Notes: generated by a model not told the origin, from the letters alone. A DNA stretch of 64,000 nucleotides from Camellia lanceoleosa (GCA_025200525.1 CM045762.1:83977893-84041892), one strand, 5' to 3'. Shown: positions 24,885 to 36,087, counted from the first letter of the stretch. Numbers and translations: made by a program.

Positions 24885-25097
24885 GTATTGAATTATGCTA
24901 AATCGTATTGAATGGTGTTAAAATGGTTGTGTTGAATTTTGTTGTGTTATGTTGCATTGTATTGAGTTATGTTAAATTATGTTAAGTTGAGTTGGGTTAT
25001 GTTGTGTTGAGTTGAGTTGAGTTGAGTTGTGTTGTGTTGAGTTTGGCTAAGTTGTGCTGTATGGAGTTGAGTTGTGTTGGGTTGTGTTGTGGTTGGT
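24885..25097 (+). repeat. G/T-rich pentanucleotide-like tract (GTTGA/GTTGT)n
   Basis: Around 210 bp made almost only of variants of GTTGAGTTGTGTTG, with very few C. It is strongly strand-asymmetric, and the best-preserved part is 24985-25060. Confidence 0.8.
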
Positions 25098-25099
25098 AC

Positions 25100-25580
25100 C
25101 CACGTGGAGAGTCGAAAATGTTTTTTTGGGGGCCCACGTCCCACCGTATAATAGCCGGCAAATGTGGGGGTGGTTTTGAATTAAAGGTGCCCAGATGCCT
25201 TGTCTAGGCGTATCATCGGACAAATGTAGGAAAAATATTTTTGGGTGTCCACACAGTGCCGTCATATAATAGCCTACAAAAGTGGAAAAACAGATGGTTT
25301 TGAAAATGTTTTTGGGTGCCCACTTCCTGTCGTATAATAGCCGGCAAATATAGGGATGGTTTTAAAGTTGAAAATGTTTTGGGGGATCCACGTCCTGCCG
25401 TATGATAGTCGATGAATAGGAAAAAAACATGATTTTTTTTTGGGAAGGGGGGGGAAATGGTTTTTGAGACAATGATTTTTGGGAGTTTACTTCCTACCGT
25501 ATAATAGCCGGCAAAAGGTGGAGGGTGTTATGAATTGGGTGACACTATCCCACCGTATCAAATCTGCAAAAGGTGAAATG
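25100..25580 (+). repeat. Degenerate tandem units with 'CCGTATAATAGCCGGCAAA' core
   Basis: About seven units, spaced irregularly at roughly 55-95 bp, each like GGGTGCCCACGTCC - TGCCGTATAATAGCC - GGCAAATGTGG. The same unit occurs near 1738-1795 and in the LTR at 49032-51297 (50450-50640), which opens the array with a similar GGTACCC.C..GG.GAGTC. Confidence 0.75.
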
Positions 25581-26763
25581 TGTTGTGAAATGCATTGAAT
25601 TGGTGATGATATGTGTGACCTGTGATGAACTTATAAAATTACAATTTGATGTGTAATTTGGTATGGAAAGAGAATGCATATAGAAATTATTTGAAAAGAA
25701 TGGATAAGGAAATAGTAACTGGTTAAGGGGTTGGTGATAATGAATTCACCGGGTTGTTTGCAACTATAAGGAAAGATTAAGAGTTTTGTTTTGTAATTAA
25801 TGAAGAAATTGAATTAAAAGGGTTTATTATCCTTGTGATATGTTGAATTATAATCGATACTGCAAATGTGGATGTGATGTAGTTGTGATATGTTAAATTA
25901 TAATTGATAATGCAAATATGGATGTGATGTAACTATTAGACAAGTAAGAGTTGAGGGTAGGAGAACTGTTATTGAATATAAAGGAGATTCAGATTTCTAC
26001 GTTAAAGAGTTACAACAAAAATGAATAGACCAGTGGGAATGGAGTGTAAGAGGGCTGTTTTGAGTATTAAGGGAACTTGAACTTGAGGTTATGGTGTTAT
26101 AATAAATGTAATTAGTAAAAAGGAAAAATAAAAATTAAATGAGGAATATCTTGGAATTGGTTAATAAATTTAAAATGATGTTATTCCTTAAATATATTTG
26201 TTTTTAAAAAGGATTTATGGCTTTCTGATGATAAGGGATAATTTTATAGCAAAAGGTTTTCCTTAAATGTTCAAATAAATTTTGAGAAAAAGGTACCCTA
26301 CGCATGATATTTTGAAATTATAAAACATCACCTTACTATATTGCGTCACCTTGCATGCCTAATCATTTATATCTGTGTGTTAGTTATTGTTGTGGAACTA
26401 TGAGATTCCTACTAGGCAATTGTGCTCACCCCTCGTTGTTTTACTTTTTTCAAGAAGGGAAATTCGGATTCATTAGGTGAAGAGTTATGGAGTCCATGTA
26501 TTTTTTATATGTAATCTCATAGTAGATGTGAAAAAAATGAATTTTGTACATTGATGTTTGTAATTATTTATTTGTAGCTCTGCAGTGGAAGTTGGCATGT
26601 ATTGTTATTATTGTTGTATTCATTGAGAGCGAGAACATGTATTATTATGTTTTTATGTTTCTATTACTCAAGGGTAATAGATAGTTGTAAAAAAAAAAAA
26701 AAATGGACCTAAATTATAGGTTTTTGGTAATGTTTTCGAGTAATTAAAATTTGGGATGTGACA

Positions 26764-27045
26764 AAAACTCACTAATCAAGTCGTCGTGCATGCTGCTTAA
26801 CATGGTAAAGCGTGCACATTGATCTTTCTCATGCCAAACTTGGTAAGCGTCAAAATCACAACGATATTGAGTTTTATTCCCTTCCTCAGGCTCAACCATC
26901 ATTTGGTCAAGTGTGTGCAGAACCTCTTACTTATTGAGGAGATATTGGATCTTATGGCGCCAAATGTCATAGTTATCGTCATCCAATTTCTCTTCCTCAG
27001 TGAAATCTACCACAACTGTCTTAGCTGCTATGTCTGAATATAGAG
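26764..27045 (-). pseudogene. Copia element A: N-terminal Gag
   Basis: Minus-strand reading: K-L-D-D-D-N-Y-D-I-W-R-H-K-I-Q-Y-L-L followed by a premature TAA (near 26935), then YQVWHEKDQCARFTMLSSM, then DDLISEF at the junction with the solo LTR. This matches the usual copia Gag (UBN2-like) layout 'W...M...L'. The start codon is not clear. Confidence 0.75.
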
Positions 27046-28573
27046 GAAAAAATGCGCAAGGGATATTAAATATAGCAACACAAAATTATTTTATAGCAAA
27101 AGAATGCAAATTAAATAATAACATGTTACACACGTCACAAGATTGAAAATTTGCTATGCTCGTAATCATCTCTTACGCCACTAATGACAATTATCAAGAT
27201 TCAATTTAACTCTATCCGCAAAATTGAATTATCGGTAGAGAATTCATCAATCATCTCTCCCGAAAACTCCCACTACTTATGGCATGTTAAAAAGGATGAC
27301 AATAATTAATTCCATATTTAGGTATTTCAAAAAGAATAATAAAAACATGCTATAATGTTTAATCATGGAATTAAAATAATTAGAATATAGCATTCCACAT
27401 CTTGAATCTAAACATTCTACTAGTTCTATACAAATAAAGAACTAAACATGATGTTTTAACTTTCAGAATATGCCATAACAATGCTAAATTATTTCCGTAT
27501 TTTTTCTGAAATTTTAAGTAATTAAAAAAAACTATACAGAAAATTAGAAATAAATAATACAGAATCTGAAATAGTACAAAACACACACCAAAAATATAAA
27601 ACATTGTTCCAGTAGTGTACTATAAAAACTTCAAGTCTAGAATCCAAGTCATGATCCCCTAAGAGTGATTTAATATAAAAATATTGAATTATTCATTTAT
27701 GAAAAAAAAAATTATTTTTTAGAAAATTCTAAAATAATGTTAGATTGTAGAAATCAAATTACGAGTCAAATAGTACCAGTCATGCTTCAATTATAATTAT
27801 AATGAATAATATAGAAGCAATTAACGTAAATTTTAAATTAAAAACAAACAAACAAAGCCTTAACAATGCCTGCATCAGCACTTACCTAAGTTGATGACGT
27901 CATTGCATTAGACAACGTGCGTCAGTGCATGCACAACGCTTGCGTCAGCGCTTGGAAGCGCGTGAAGCGGCTTTTGGCACGTGAGGCCCACGCTCCACCT
28001 TTCGGACTTTATTTCGACTCGATTTTAGCACTATTTGACTCAATGTTTTGATAGGAATTCAATGGTGGTCTCGAGTTTTTATTTTGACAAGCGTAAAATA
28101 GAGACTGTAATCCACTCTCTCTGGTGAGAGTGGGAGTGCAACTTTTCTACACTTCATCTTCTACAATGAACCACCAAAAATACCAAAACGAAATCAAATT
28201 AGGGTTTATGATACCTTTCAATCCATAAGTCAAAAAAATGCAAATAATATATGGTTTCGAAGGTCTTGAGACAAACAATCCAAATATATAAGTTTCACAC
28301 TAGGAAAACGAAGCATGTGAAAACAAGATGTAATTAAAGTTTCAAAAATACAAAATGGATCTCAATTTTTCTCCAAATTTAACTGTCTGATTTTAATAAA
28401 ACTTTGTAGATATGCTCTACGTGATATGAACTATAACATATGAGTTTCAAGATGATTAGAGATAGTTTGAAAATCATCAATTTACTTGTATGAAACACAT
28501 ATATACATATTTTAATGATTATATATGGTTTAAATCATATTTCATGCATAAAATACACGAAAATACTCAAGAT
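27046..28573 (-). mobile_element. 5' leader of copia element A
   Basis: This lies between the primer-binding site (28574-28586) and the Gag start. AT-rich, no convincing ORF. A GC-richer patch (27855-27990) contains several short repeats of 'TGCGTCAGCGCTT'-like words. Confidence 0.55.
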
Positions 28574-28586
28574 GTCTCTAATACCA
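28574..28586 (-). other. Primer-binding site of copia element A
   Basis: On the minus strand TGGTATTAGAGAC directly follows the LTR end. It is one or two changes from TGGTATCAGAGC, the initiator-Met tRNA-type PBS of many plant copia elements. Confidence 0.75.
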
Positions 28587-28587
28587 A

Positions 28588-30039
28588 TGTATGAATATTT
28601 ATACGCAGCGGATAACGGATTCAATCCATACCTGAATATTTCGAATCCGAATAATGAACCTGATGAGTGAATCACGTGCCGCTGAATCACCGGTTGAAGA
28701 ATCTACAGTGGAGTAATACTACAATGTAAGCAACACCCACACAACTCACAGTATAAAGGCTTGTGTTTAGTTCTTCAATGGTAGAGAGATTGAAAAGCAC
28801 TCAAGGATTTTACTTACACAATATTACATTTTGCTTTCCCAATTTTCACTCCCATGAATAATATGTATAATGATCAGTATATAGAGAGATAGGTAACCAC
28901 CCATCCTTATGCCAGATAAGATGGGATGGTAAGCTATCCTTATCGCTTAGGATAGCTTTGAATTTAGGGGTACTTACCAATTAGTCCTGTTAACTAGACT
29001 TATTTACCTACAGGTCCTAACTAATAAATTTAACACTATAAAAATAAGAGAGTGATAAATTTATCACTAAAAATTTATTCATAAAACAAAGAGACTAATA
29101 AATTTATCACTATAAAAATATTCATAAAAAAAAAAAGACTGATAAATTTATCGTTATCACTTAATAAATTATATCAAATAGGACTTAATGGGTAATAAGT
29201 CTCCAAAGTAGGACCTATTGGGTAATAAGTCTCCAAAGTAGGACCTATTGGTAGTTTACCCTTGAATTTAAATTCAAATTTAAATTCAGATGGGTCTTAC
29301 ATGGGTCATGGGTCATACTAACACGAGCGCTCAAACCCAGGTCTGAAACCCGACCCATTTTCCAACACTTATAATCAGACCAGGTTACAACTTACAAGTG
29401 GTGCAAATAAATAAAGTAAAAATTTTCAAAATTAAAATTAATAATTTATCCATGACATATTGATCACATATAATAATGTATAACATGTAAATCATGCCTT
29501 GTATATATATGGAGATTTTGTTCATGCTCATTATGAGATCACGTAGTATATAGTTTAATTAATTTCAAAAATAATAATTTTCTATTTAGATCTTTACGTA
29601 AGAAATATGCATCATACTATTACTAGTGTGTGGCAAGCTTAAAGTGAAGTGAGATTGTCATTACAGTTAAAAAAATCATAGAAAATATTTTGAATTATAA
29701 TAATCTATGACAAGTAAATAAGAAAAATGAGTAAGTCTTAATGGTAGGTGACTTATAAGCTTAGATATGTTCTTAACATGCCGAACTTGGGGTGATTGTT
29801 GTGATTTATGCATAATGGTGACTGACTTTATCATCTGTTTTGTGACAAGTTCGGTGTTATAATTTATGACAAGTAAACAGTTTTTTAACCTGTTTTGTGT
29901 TTCTTGTGAGTGGTTATTGACTTTATCATTAGTGGTTGACGACCAATTGGGATAGAAAGTAACTAATGAAATTCATAATCTTTCTTATTGAATAACCAAA
30001 TCATTACAATCAGTATATATTGAATACAATATCATAACA
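28588..30039 (-). repeat. LTR of copia element A (5' LTR, minus orientation)
   Basis: 1452 bp. It is homologous to the LTR at 14832-15950 but longer, because a 295-bp MITE (28967-29261) has inserted and a 22-bp segment next to it is missing from the other copy. The PBS abuts it at 28587. Its outer edge is only a few bases from the 3' end of copia element C, and a purine-rich stretch lies just beyond (30044-30070 in reverse), so it could also be serving as the 3' LTR of element C. No matching target duplication was found around the pair 14832/30039. Confidence 0.8.
28967..29261. mobile_element. MITE with 9-bp target duplication, inside copia LTR
   Basis: The ends GGGGTACTTACCAATTAG and, in reverse, GGGTAAACTACCAATAGG form terminal inverted repeats. 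TTGAATTTA flanks both sides (28958-28966 and 29262-29270). A 9-bp duplication suggests a Mutator-like non-autonomous element. Inside, a 30-bp unit (GGTAATAAGTCTCC.. from about 29191) is tandemly duplicated. Confidence 0.85.
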
Positions 30040-30043
30040 AACA

Positions 30044-30108
30044 CTAACCTCCTAACCACTTCTCTAATTAATTCTATTGAGAGTCATACTCATCTATGAT
30101 GCAGCACA
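30044..30108 (-). mobile_element. 3' non-coding end and purine tract of copia element C
   Basis: This lies between the RNase H stop (30109) and the neighbouring LTR. On the minus strand it ends in a purine-rich GAGAAGTGG-TTAGGAGG-TTAG, a plausible polypurine tract. Confidence 0.5.
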
Positions 30109-30674
30109 TCATACTTTAAGAAGTGACTCATCACTAGTTGATGTAGTATCCTTATCATTCTCCCTCAAGCACATGGGAGAGGCAGAAACCATGAGCTTGT
30201 GAGTGAGGTAAGAAAATTTGGAGGTGGACAAAGGCTTAGCGAAAATGTCAGTTAGTTGATCAAAACTTGGAACATACTTGACGAGTATTTTATGAGCAAC
30301 CACCTTCTCTGTTACAAAATGACAATCGACCTCTTTGTGTTTGGACCTATTGTGAAAATTTTGATTAGCAGCTAGAGAGATGGAGGAGCGATTATTACAC
30401 CACAATATGAGAGTAGAAGTCTGAGGAATGCAAAAATCAAGAAGCAATATTTCTATCCAAGGTAACTCAGCTGACGTATTAGCCAAAGACCTATATTCTG
30501 CTTCTGTAGAGGATCTTGAGACTGTAGATTGTTTCTTTGATAACCAAGAAATGAGATTTTGGCCCAAGTAAATGCAATAGCCAGAGTTGGATCTTTTGTC
30601 AGTTTGATCACTAACCCAATTTGAATTACTAAAAGCTTGTAAGTTAAAATTGCTAGATTGGAAAAACAGACCAT
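30109..30674 (-). pseudogene. Copia element C: RNase H domain
   Basis: Minus strand. The reading LISWLSKKQSTVSRSSTEAEY, then LWCNN, then NRSKHKEVDCHFV and LTDIFAKPL gives the standard copia RNase H ending. Parts are in two frames (30453-30674 and 30109-30567). The protein sequence differs clearly from that of element A, so it belongs to another copia lineage. Confidence 0.88.
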
Positions 30675-30798
30675 GGGCTAAAATACCCTTAACATATCTT
30701 AGAATTCACTTGACAGCTGCAAACTATCCCACAGTAGAGGAATGCATGAATTGGCAAAGCTTGGTTGACAGCATAAGATAGCTCAGGCCTTGTAATGG

Positions 30799-31629
30799 TT
30801 AGATATTGAAGAGGTCCCACAATACTTCTATAGAGAAAATGTTGAGAACAAGAAAGATCAGCATCTGGGATATGGGAGGCTTAGTGGACATTGGTGTAGC
30901 ATATATTTTGCAATAAGGCATGACAGATCTGACAAGTAACTCAGATGCATACTTATGTTGAGACAAAAAGTATGCTTGTGGAGTTTTCTGAATGGATATG
31001 CCCAAAAAATATGAAATGTCCCCCATTTCCTTCATTGAAAAATCCTTATGCATATATTGAAGAAGAGTTTCAAGATAATATTCATTGGTCCCAGTGAGTA
31101 GGATGTCATCCACATAGATGAGTAGGTAAGTGACTGATGTAGTGGTTTTATGAATGAACAAGGATGAGTCACATTACTCTGATTAAACCTTTGACATAGA
31201 AGAAAAGAGGAGAAGTGGAGAACCATGCTCTGGGGCTTGTTTAAGACCATACAGAGCTTTGTGAAGCTTACACACCAAATATGGTTAAGTAGGATCAACA
31301 AATGCTGGTGGTTTTTCCATGTAAACCTTATCCAAGAGACCATGAAGAAAAGCATTGTTAATGTCAAGTTGCTTGATAGGCTAGTTATGATGCAAGGCTA
31401 AGCAAAGAAGAATTTTGATAATGGGATGTTTACCAACAAGACCGAATGTTTCTTGGAAATCAATGCCATGTTGTTGAAGAAAACCCTTGGCAACAGGCAT
31501 GGCTACAGAACCATTGGAATTTCTTTTAAGTTCGAACACCCACTTGCAGCCAATAGGCTGCTTAGAAGGACGTAGAGGTACTACAGACCAAGTGCCCTTT
31601 TGTTGGAGAGCATTATACTCATCCAACAT
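30799..31629 (-). pseudogene. Copia element C: reverse transcriptase domain
   Basis: Minus strand, spread over three frames (31381-31629, 31032-31367, 30799-31161). Motifs in order: WSVVPL..PIGCKWVFELKRN, KGFLQQHGIDFQETF, then LLIYVDDILLTG with an intact YVDD active site. Next comes KDFSMKEMGDISYFLGI. Frameshifts near 31370 and 31160 make it inactive. Confidence 0.88.
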
Positions 31630-32357
31630 AGCTTGAAACCATATGGGAGAAGTAAGAGCTTGCTTGGAAGAAGATGGTTCAGTGTGAGAGTTAATGGCAG
31701 AAGATGAGACAGATAAGGATAAGGAAGCTACAGTAAAATATTAGGGTTTTGTTTTCGATCTAGTCTGTATAAGATGAGTATTGATAGATGAAGGGGGATG
31801 AGGTGGAGGAAGAGGAGGAGATGGCAGAGGCAAAACAACTACAAGAGAGGCTATAGGAGTAGTAGGGATAATCGGTGAAGAATGTGGAGGATGTGAAGAA
31901 ACAGAGGTGGCAGGGTCTGTGGCTGTGGCAAAAAAGGTGCATTCTGATGGGACAATGCAGCAGCAAAGCTTTGATTTGTTGTGTGTGGTAGATAAGATTG
32001 TTGCCAGAGGCAGATGGTCAGGAACAGTTGACCCAATGGTTGTGTTCTATAGCCTATGAGTTGTGTCATGTGAGTCATCGATATCCTTTAACAAATGGAT
32101 GATATCTCAAAAATACACAAGAAACATATATGGGTTCCAACTTATGAGAATTGCAAGGCTTGAGCCATGGGAAACACAAACATCTAAAAACTTTAAGATG
32201 AGAATAATCTAGAATACGATGATATAAGAGTTGAAAGGGTGAGGAATTGTTGAGAGTAGCACTAGATAATTTGTTTATGAGATAGGTGGCTGTGGCAATG
32301 ACATCAAACCAATAAGTGAGTGGTGAGGAAGACCGGTGTCGAAGAGAAATTGTTGTT
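31630..32357 (-). mobile_element. Copia element C: linker between integrase and RT
   Basis: This is the variable integrase C-terminal/linker part of copia pol. Open stretches are rich in Ser, Pro and His and broken by stops. No firm motif, but the position between integrase and RT is clear. Confidence 0.55.
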
Positions 32358-32893
32358 TCAGTTATGTGTTAATGTTTCCTTTCTACAACTCCATTTTGAG
32401 ATGGGGGTGTTAGGACAAGAATGTTGATGAAGTATGCCATGAGTATGCATGAATGTTTGCATAGAAGTATTAACAAACTCATCACCTCCATAAGTCCTAA
32501 GAATTTTAATAGGAAAGCCAAATTGCTTTCCAACAAAGGCTTTAAAAATCATAAACTTTGAGAACACCTCACTCTTATTATAAAGTGGATAAAGCCATGT
32601 AAATCTGGTAACATCATCAAGCAGCAAACATAGAACTTGTAACCATTTGGTGAACAATTGAAGGGTCCCTAAACATCACTGTGCACTAAGGCAAATGTAC
32701 AATTAACAGATGAATTTAATAGTTTAAAAGGTAGCCCATGACATTTTGAAACAGAATAATCAATACAAGCCAAGTCATCTTTATTTAAAGCTAATGACAG
32801 ATGATACTTAAGTGCTTGAAACATAGAAATAATGGATGGCCTAATTGCTTGTGCGAAACAGTAGCAGATGAAGGGGAGGATTAGATTGCACAA
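32358..32893 (-). pseudogene. Copia element C: integrase domain
   Basis: Minus strand. FALVHSDVWGP (first Asp), DDVTRFTWLYPLYNKSEV, ILRTYGGDEFVN (second Asp), then HQHSCPNTP..KWSCRKE (region of the catalytic Glu). The first half (32669-32893) and the second (32358-32657) lie in different frames. Confidence 0.85.
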
Positions 32894-32905
32894 ATGATTT
32901 TACAC

Positions 32906-33290
32906 CTATGGTGGAACTGTGAGAAATAGGAGATCAGAATTAGAAGAAGAGACGGTAAAATGAGAGACCATTAGCATGAAAGCCGTGATGAAGAATTGCT
33001 TTAGAAATCTTGTCCTGAATATAAAAGGGAGATATATCAAAAACAATAGAGCAATTGTTGTCTCGAGCCAATTGTTGAACTGAAAGAAGATTAGAGGAAA
33101 TAGTATGAACATGAAGAATTTTATTAAGTTTGAAAGAGTGATGGAGAGTTGGTAGTATACCTTTGCCTGTGTGATGAATAGGGAGAGAAGAGCCATTACC
33201 AATGGTGATTTGATCAATGCTTGAGTAAGGTTGGTAAGAATTCAAATGATGAAGGTCATTTGTAACCAGTGGTGACTCTAGGAATTTATT
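32906..33290 (-). pseudogene. Copia element C: protease end and pre-integrase region
   Basis: Minus strand. Two overlapping frames (32940-33245 and 32906-33217) read TIGNGSSLPI, LNKILHVHTISSNLLSVQQLARDN and FYIQDK, the usual copia segment before integrase. Upstream, V-T-N-D-L-H-H-L-N fits the part following the protease active site. The D-S-G-A motif itself is degraded or lost. The element is truncated here; gag is absent. Confidence 0.75.
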
Positions 33291-33704
33291 CTAGTGGTAA
33301 CATTCATAAAAATAATTTCTATAATTTCTCAAGAAAATCTTTAAAAAAATTATTAAGTGTTTTTGGAACAATACTACACACTATTTATCAACTGTCACAT
33401 ACCATGTTTGCTCCTGAAATAATAATACAAAAAATGTAAAATCTTACTATTTAGGCCAATAACTATCAAATTCTAAGAACTTTGAATAGTTTTTTTTTGT
33501 CTTTATCATATCCATCACCTATTTCCATTAAGTCAGAAAACTAATATGAATTACTTAAAAAAAAAAATTTAAATACATGAATTTTTACCATCAGTCTTAA
33601 TAAGTTTTCATACTTCAAAATTGTTGCATAATAACTTCCAGTATGAAATGGTGAACGCTTTGATAAGCGTGAAAAATAATTAATAGAAAAGCTTCAATTA
33701 CAAA
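33291..33704. other. AT-rich spacer, nothing recognised
   Basis: Between the truncated copia element and the hAT element. No ORF or repeat identified. Confidence 0.5.
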
Positions 33705-34127
33705 CAAGGTTCTAAAAAGCGGTTGCGGTCGCCGTAACGGTGGCGGTTCTTGATTATGGATGTAAAGGTCAGAGTGTAACGATTATGTAACCGAACCGTG
33801 AATTTTTTTATTTTTCGCACAATTTGAAAAAACTTACCGATACGCATATTTTTTTTTCCATAATCATATTTATTAGGTTAAAAATAAATATTGATCAATT
33901 TTTATAAATTTTTAAGTATAATCCAATATATTTCATATTTTTAAATCATTATAAACTAAGTTTTTTACATTTTATTTTAATAATTAATGACTTTGTATTA
34001 TACAAAAAATCAATCACTAACTATTATATATAAGATAAACAATGACAAAAGTAAGAGAATAAATAAGAGCCTAAATATATATATATATATACATATTTTA
34101 ACCAAGCCAAATAGATAATGACCACAC

Positions 34128-34174
<47 letters not shown>

Positions 34175-34589
34175 TCCAAACAATATATAGATAGACACAC
34201 ACAAACAAAATGGTTTAATGATAGTAGTTAAATAAAATAGCATAGGTCTTACAGTTTCAACAAATCAATAACATATTCTTCATCTTCCCTCTTCTCTCTC
34301 TCTATCTCTTGCTCTTCCATTTTCTTTCTTTATCTTCCCTCTTCTCTCTATTCCTTTTCTCCAATTTTCAGCTTTTTTTTTGTATGTTTTTTTGAAAGAA
34401 ACAGTTTGGAACCGTTAAGTAACGGTGTGTAATGTCACATTATTGTTACTACGGCACCGTTATTTATCACACGGCGACCACTACGGTGACACACTGTGAA
34501 TCTCAATCACACCGCAAAGCGGCAGAACGGTGGCGGTAATCGCCAAAATCAACGAATGTGAACGATTCTTGACCGCTTTTAAAACCATG
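33705..34589. mobile_element. Non-autonomous hAT-type element with 8-bp target duplication
   Basis: 885 bp. Terminal inverted repeats begin CAAGGTTCTAAAAAGCGG and (in reverse) CATGGTTTTAAAAGCGG, and both arms continue into GC-rich 'GGTGGCGG' type DNA. ATTACAAA flanks both sides (33697-33704 and 34590-34597); an 8-bp duplication is the hAT hallmark. The interior is AT-rich with no transposase and contains a (TTA)n microsatellite. Confidence 0.88.
34129..34173. repeat. (TTA)15 microsatellite
   Basis: A perfect trinucleotide tract inside the hAT element. The apparent poly-Asn ORF across it (34010-34243, minus) is an artefact. Confidence 0.95.
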
Positions 34590-34597
34590 ATTACAAA

Positions 34598-35864
34598 GCA
34601 AAATGGTGCATATCATGAGTTAAATTTTTTTTATTATAAAAGTTATGATTATTTGTGATATGTTATGATATTTTGTGATAAAATTATGAATAATGAATTT
34701 ATGGTGAGCTCCGAAATGTTAGCGATATTAATGTTATGATATTTTGTCATTTTTATTAGGACATTTTGTGATTTTTATTATAACATTTTATGGTGAAAAA
34801 ATATATGATTTTTGTGATAAATTTTTTTTATGTTTTTATGATTTATATTATGAAAAAGTTATGAAGGAAATACCATATATATGCACTATTTTAAGGGTGC
34901 AATTTACATACAAAGTGGATACAAAAGTTAACTACACATTATTTTCTTCTTATTATTGTGCATAATTTCTTAGTCCTTGTTAAATTCACCCAATAGAGAC
35001 TGAAGTTATGTATATAATGTGGACCTATCAGTGAGGGCTCATGTCAAGTCCTATTTTTTTGTTATTACTCAAATAATATTACCACATCCATTATTATAAT
35101 TTAATTTTCTTGATAACATGTGGAACCTATATATATTAACATCAATTAATAATATAAGTTCTCTCATTTGTATATATATCGGATGCAAAATGAATTACAT
35201 TTAAATGAGATGTCCGTCGGCTTATATTATTACATAAAAAGAAAAAGGGCTTAACTATTTTTACAATAATGGCACACCGCCAACAAATATAAGGCCCCTT
35301 GGCCATTAATTAAAGATCTTTCAACCTTGAACCACTTCTCAATTTGTACCTGAAAAATGATTAGTAACGTGTGATGAACATAAAGTCTAGTTCCAAAAAT
35401 GATCCTAAAGAATAGCAATATACAGATAGTTATGATCATGAATGTACCACATCATACTATATAAGTAATGTGACAGTTTTATATCTAAAATATACTTATA
35501 TAATTACATTTTTCCCAAAATCACCCTTTTTAACACGGCAAGGTGTAAAACCACTTTCTTTTTCTTTTTTTTTCCTTTCTTTAATTTTATACTTTAATTT
35601 AAAAGAATTCCATATCAACATCTGTTTTAAAACACTTTCACACATTCTAATCATAATCCAGTCTTACATCACAACTCACTACACAAACATATCCACTAAC
35701 ACATCCACCACCTTCCTTGGCCTTAAGCACAAGGGCAAAGGAACACCCACAACAATATACATATACGTATACATCTAATTGTGAATAACGGAAAACAACG
35801 CATACTTCCATTTTTATCGGCCTAAAGCACGGATGGCTAATGAAACAACCTGCATAACACAACA
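34598..35864. other. AT-rich spacer, nothing recognised
   Basis: Runs of 'TTTTGTGATTTTTATTA' variants at 34640-34870 look like simple-sequence decay. No gene seen. Confidence 0.5.
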
Positions 35865-36087
35865 TGGCTTACCAACCTCACTCGAACAGGAGCAATCCAC
35901 AAGTCACACTTTACTGGGCGCAAATTGGAAGGGATATGAATCTATCTCAAGGTGCCACACTTTACCAGTCCTACCAGTGAGTAAGGAACCCCAATTCACA
36001 CTTTAGCGGGCGTAAATTGGAAGGGAGAGGAACCATTTGCCAAGGCGTCATGCTTTATCGACCTCCCTCAACAGGAAATGGACCCCC
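35865..36087. repeat. Tandem repeat, period about 92 bp, roughly 2.5 units
   Basis: The landmark TTACTGGGCGCAAATTGGAA (near 35911) recurs as TTAGCGGGCGTAAATTGGAA about 92 bp later. 'GGCTTACCAACCTCACTCGA', 'CTTTACCAGTCCTACCAGTG' and 'CTTTATCGACCTCCCTCAAC' mark three unit ends. It is GC-richer than its surroundings. Function unknown; it directly abuts the CACTA element. Confidence 0.75.

Larger units (their letters stand above)
23598..26763 (+). mobile_element. Solo LTR (3166 bp) nested in copia gag
   Basis: It starts TGTAATACTTG and ends GGGATGTGACA. It is flanked by CAAAC (23593-23597) and AAAAC (26764-26768), a 5-bp target duplication with one change. Without it the copia gag reads straight through. 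It contains four GTCGACACC-type dyads (23784-24009), a TATA box (24123-24130), a CT-rich leader, a GTTGA-rich tract (24885-25097), an array of hook-like units (25100-25580) and a poly-A run near 26690. It is probably a Ty3/gypsy LTR. No genes inside. Confidence 0.85.

Noticed and set aside
25100..25580. CRISPR-like spaced repeats
   Set aside because: Spacing is irregular, repeats are degenerate, and the context is a plant LTR.
14827..30044. Target duplication for the copia element A LTR pair
   Set aside because: The flanks TATAT and AACAC do not match under any LTR edge that was tried.
34010..34243. Minus-strand ORF with a poly-Asn run
   Set aside because: It is the translation of the (TTA)n microsatellite inside the hAT element.
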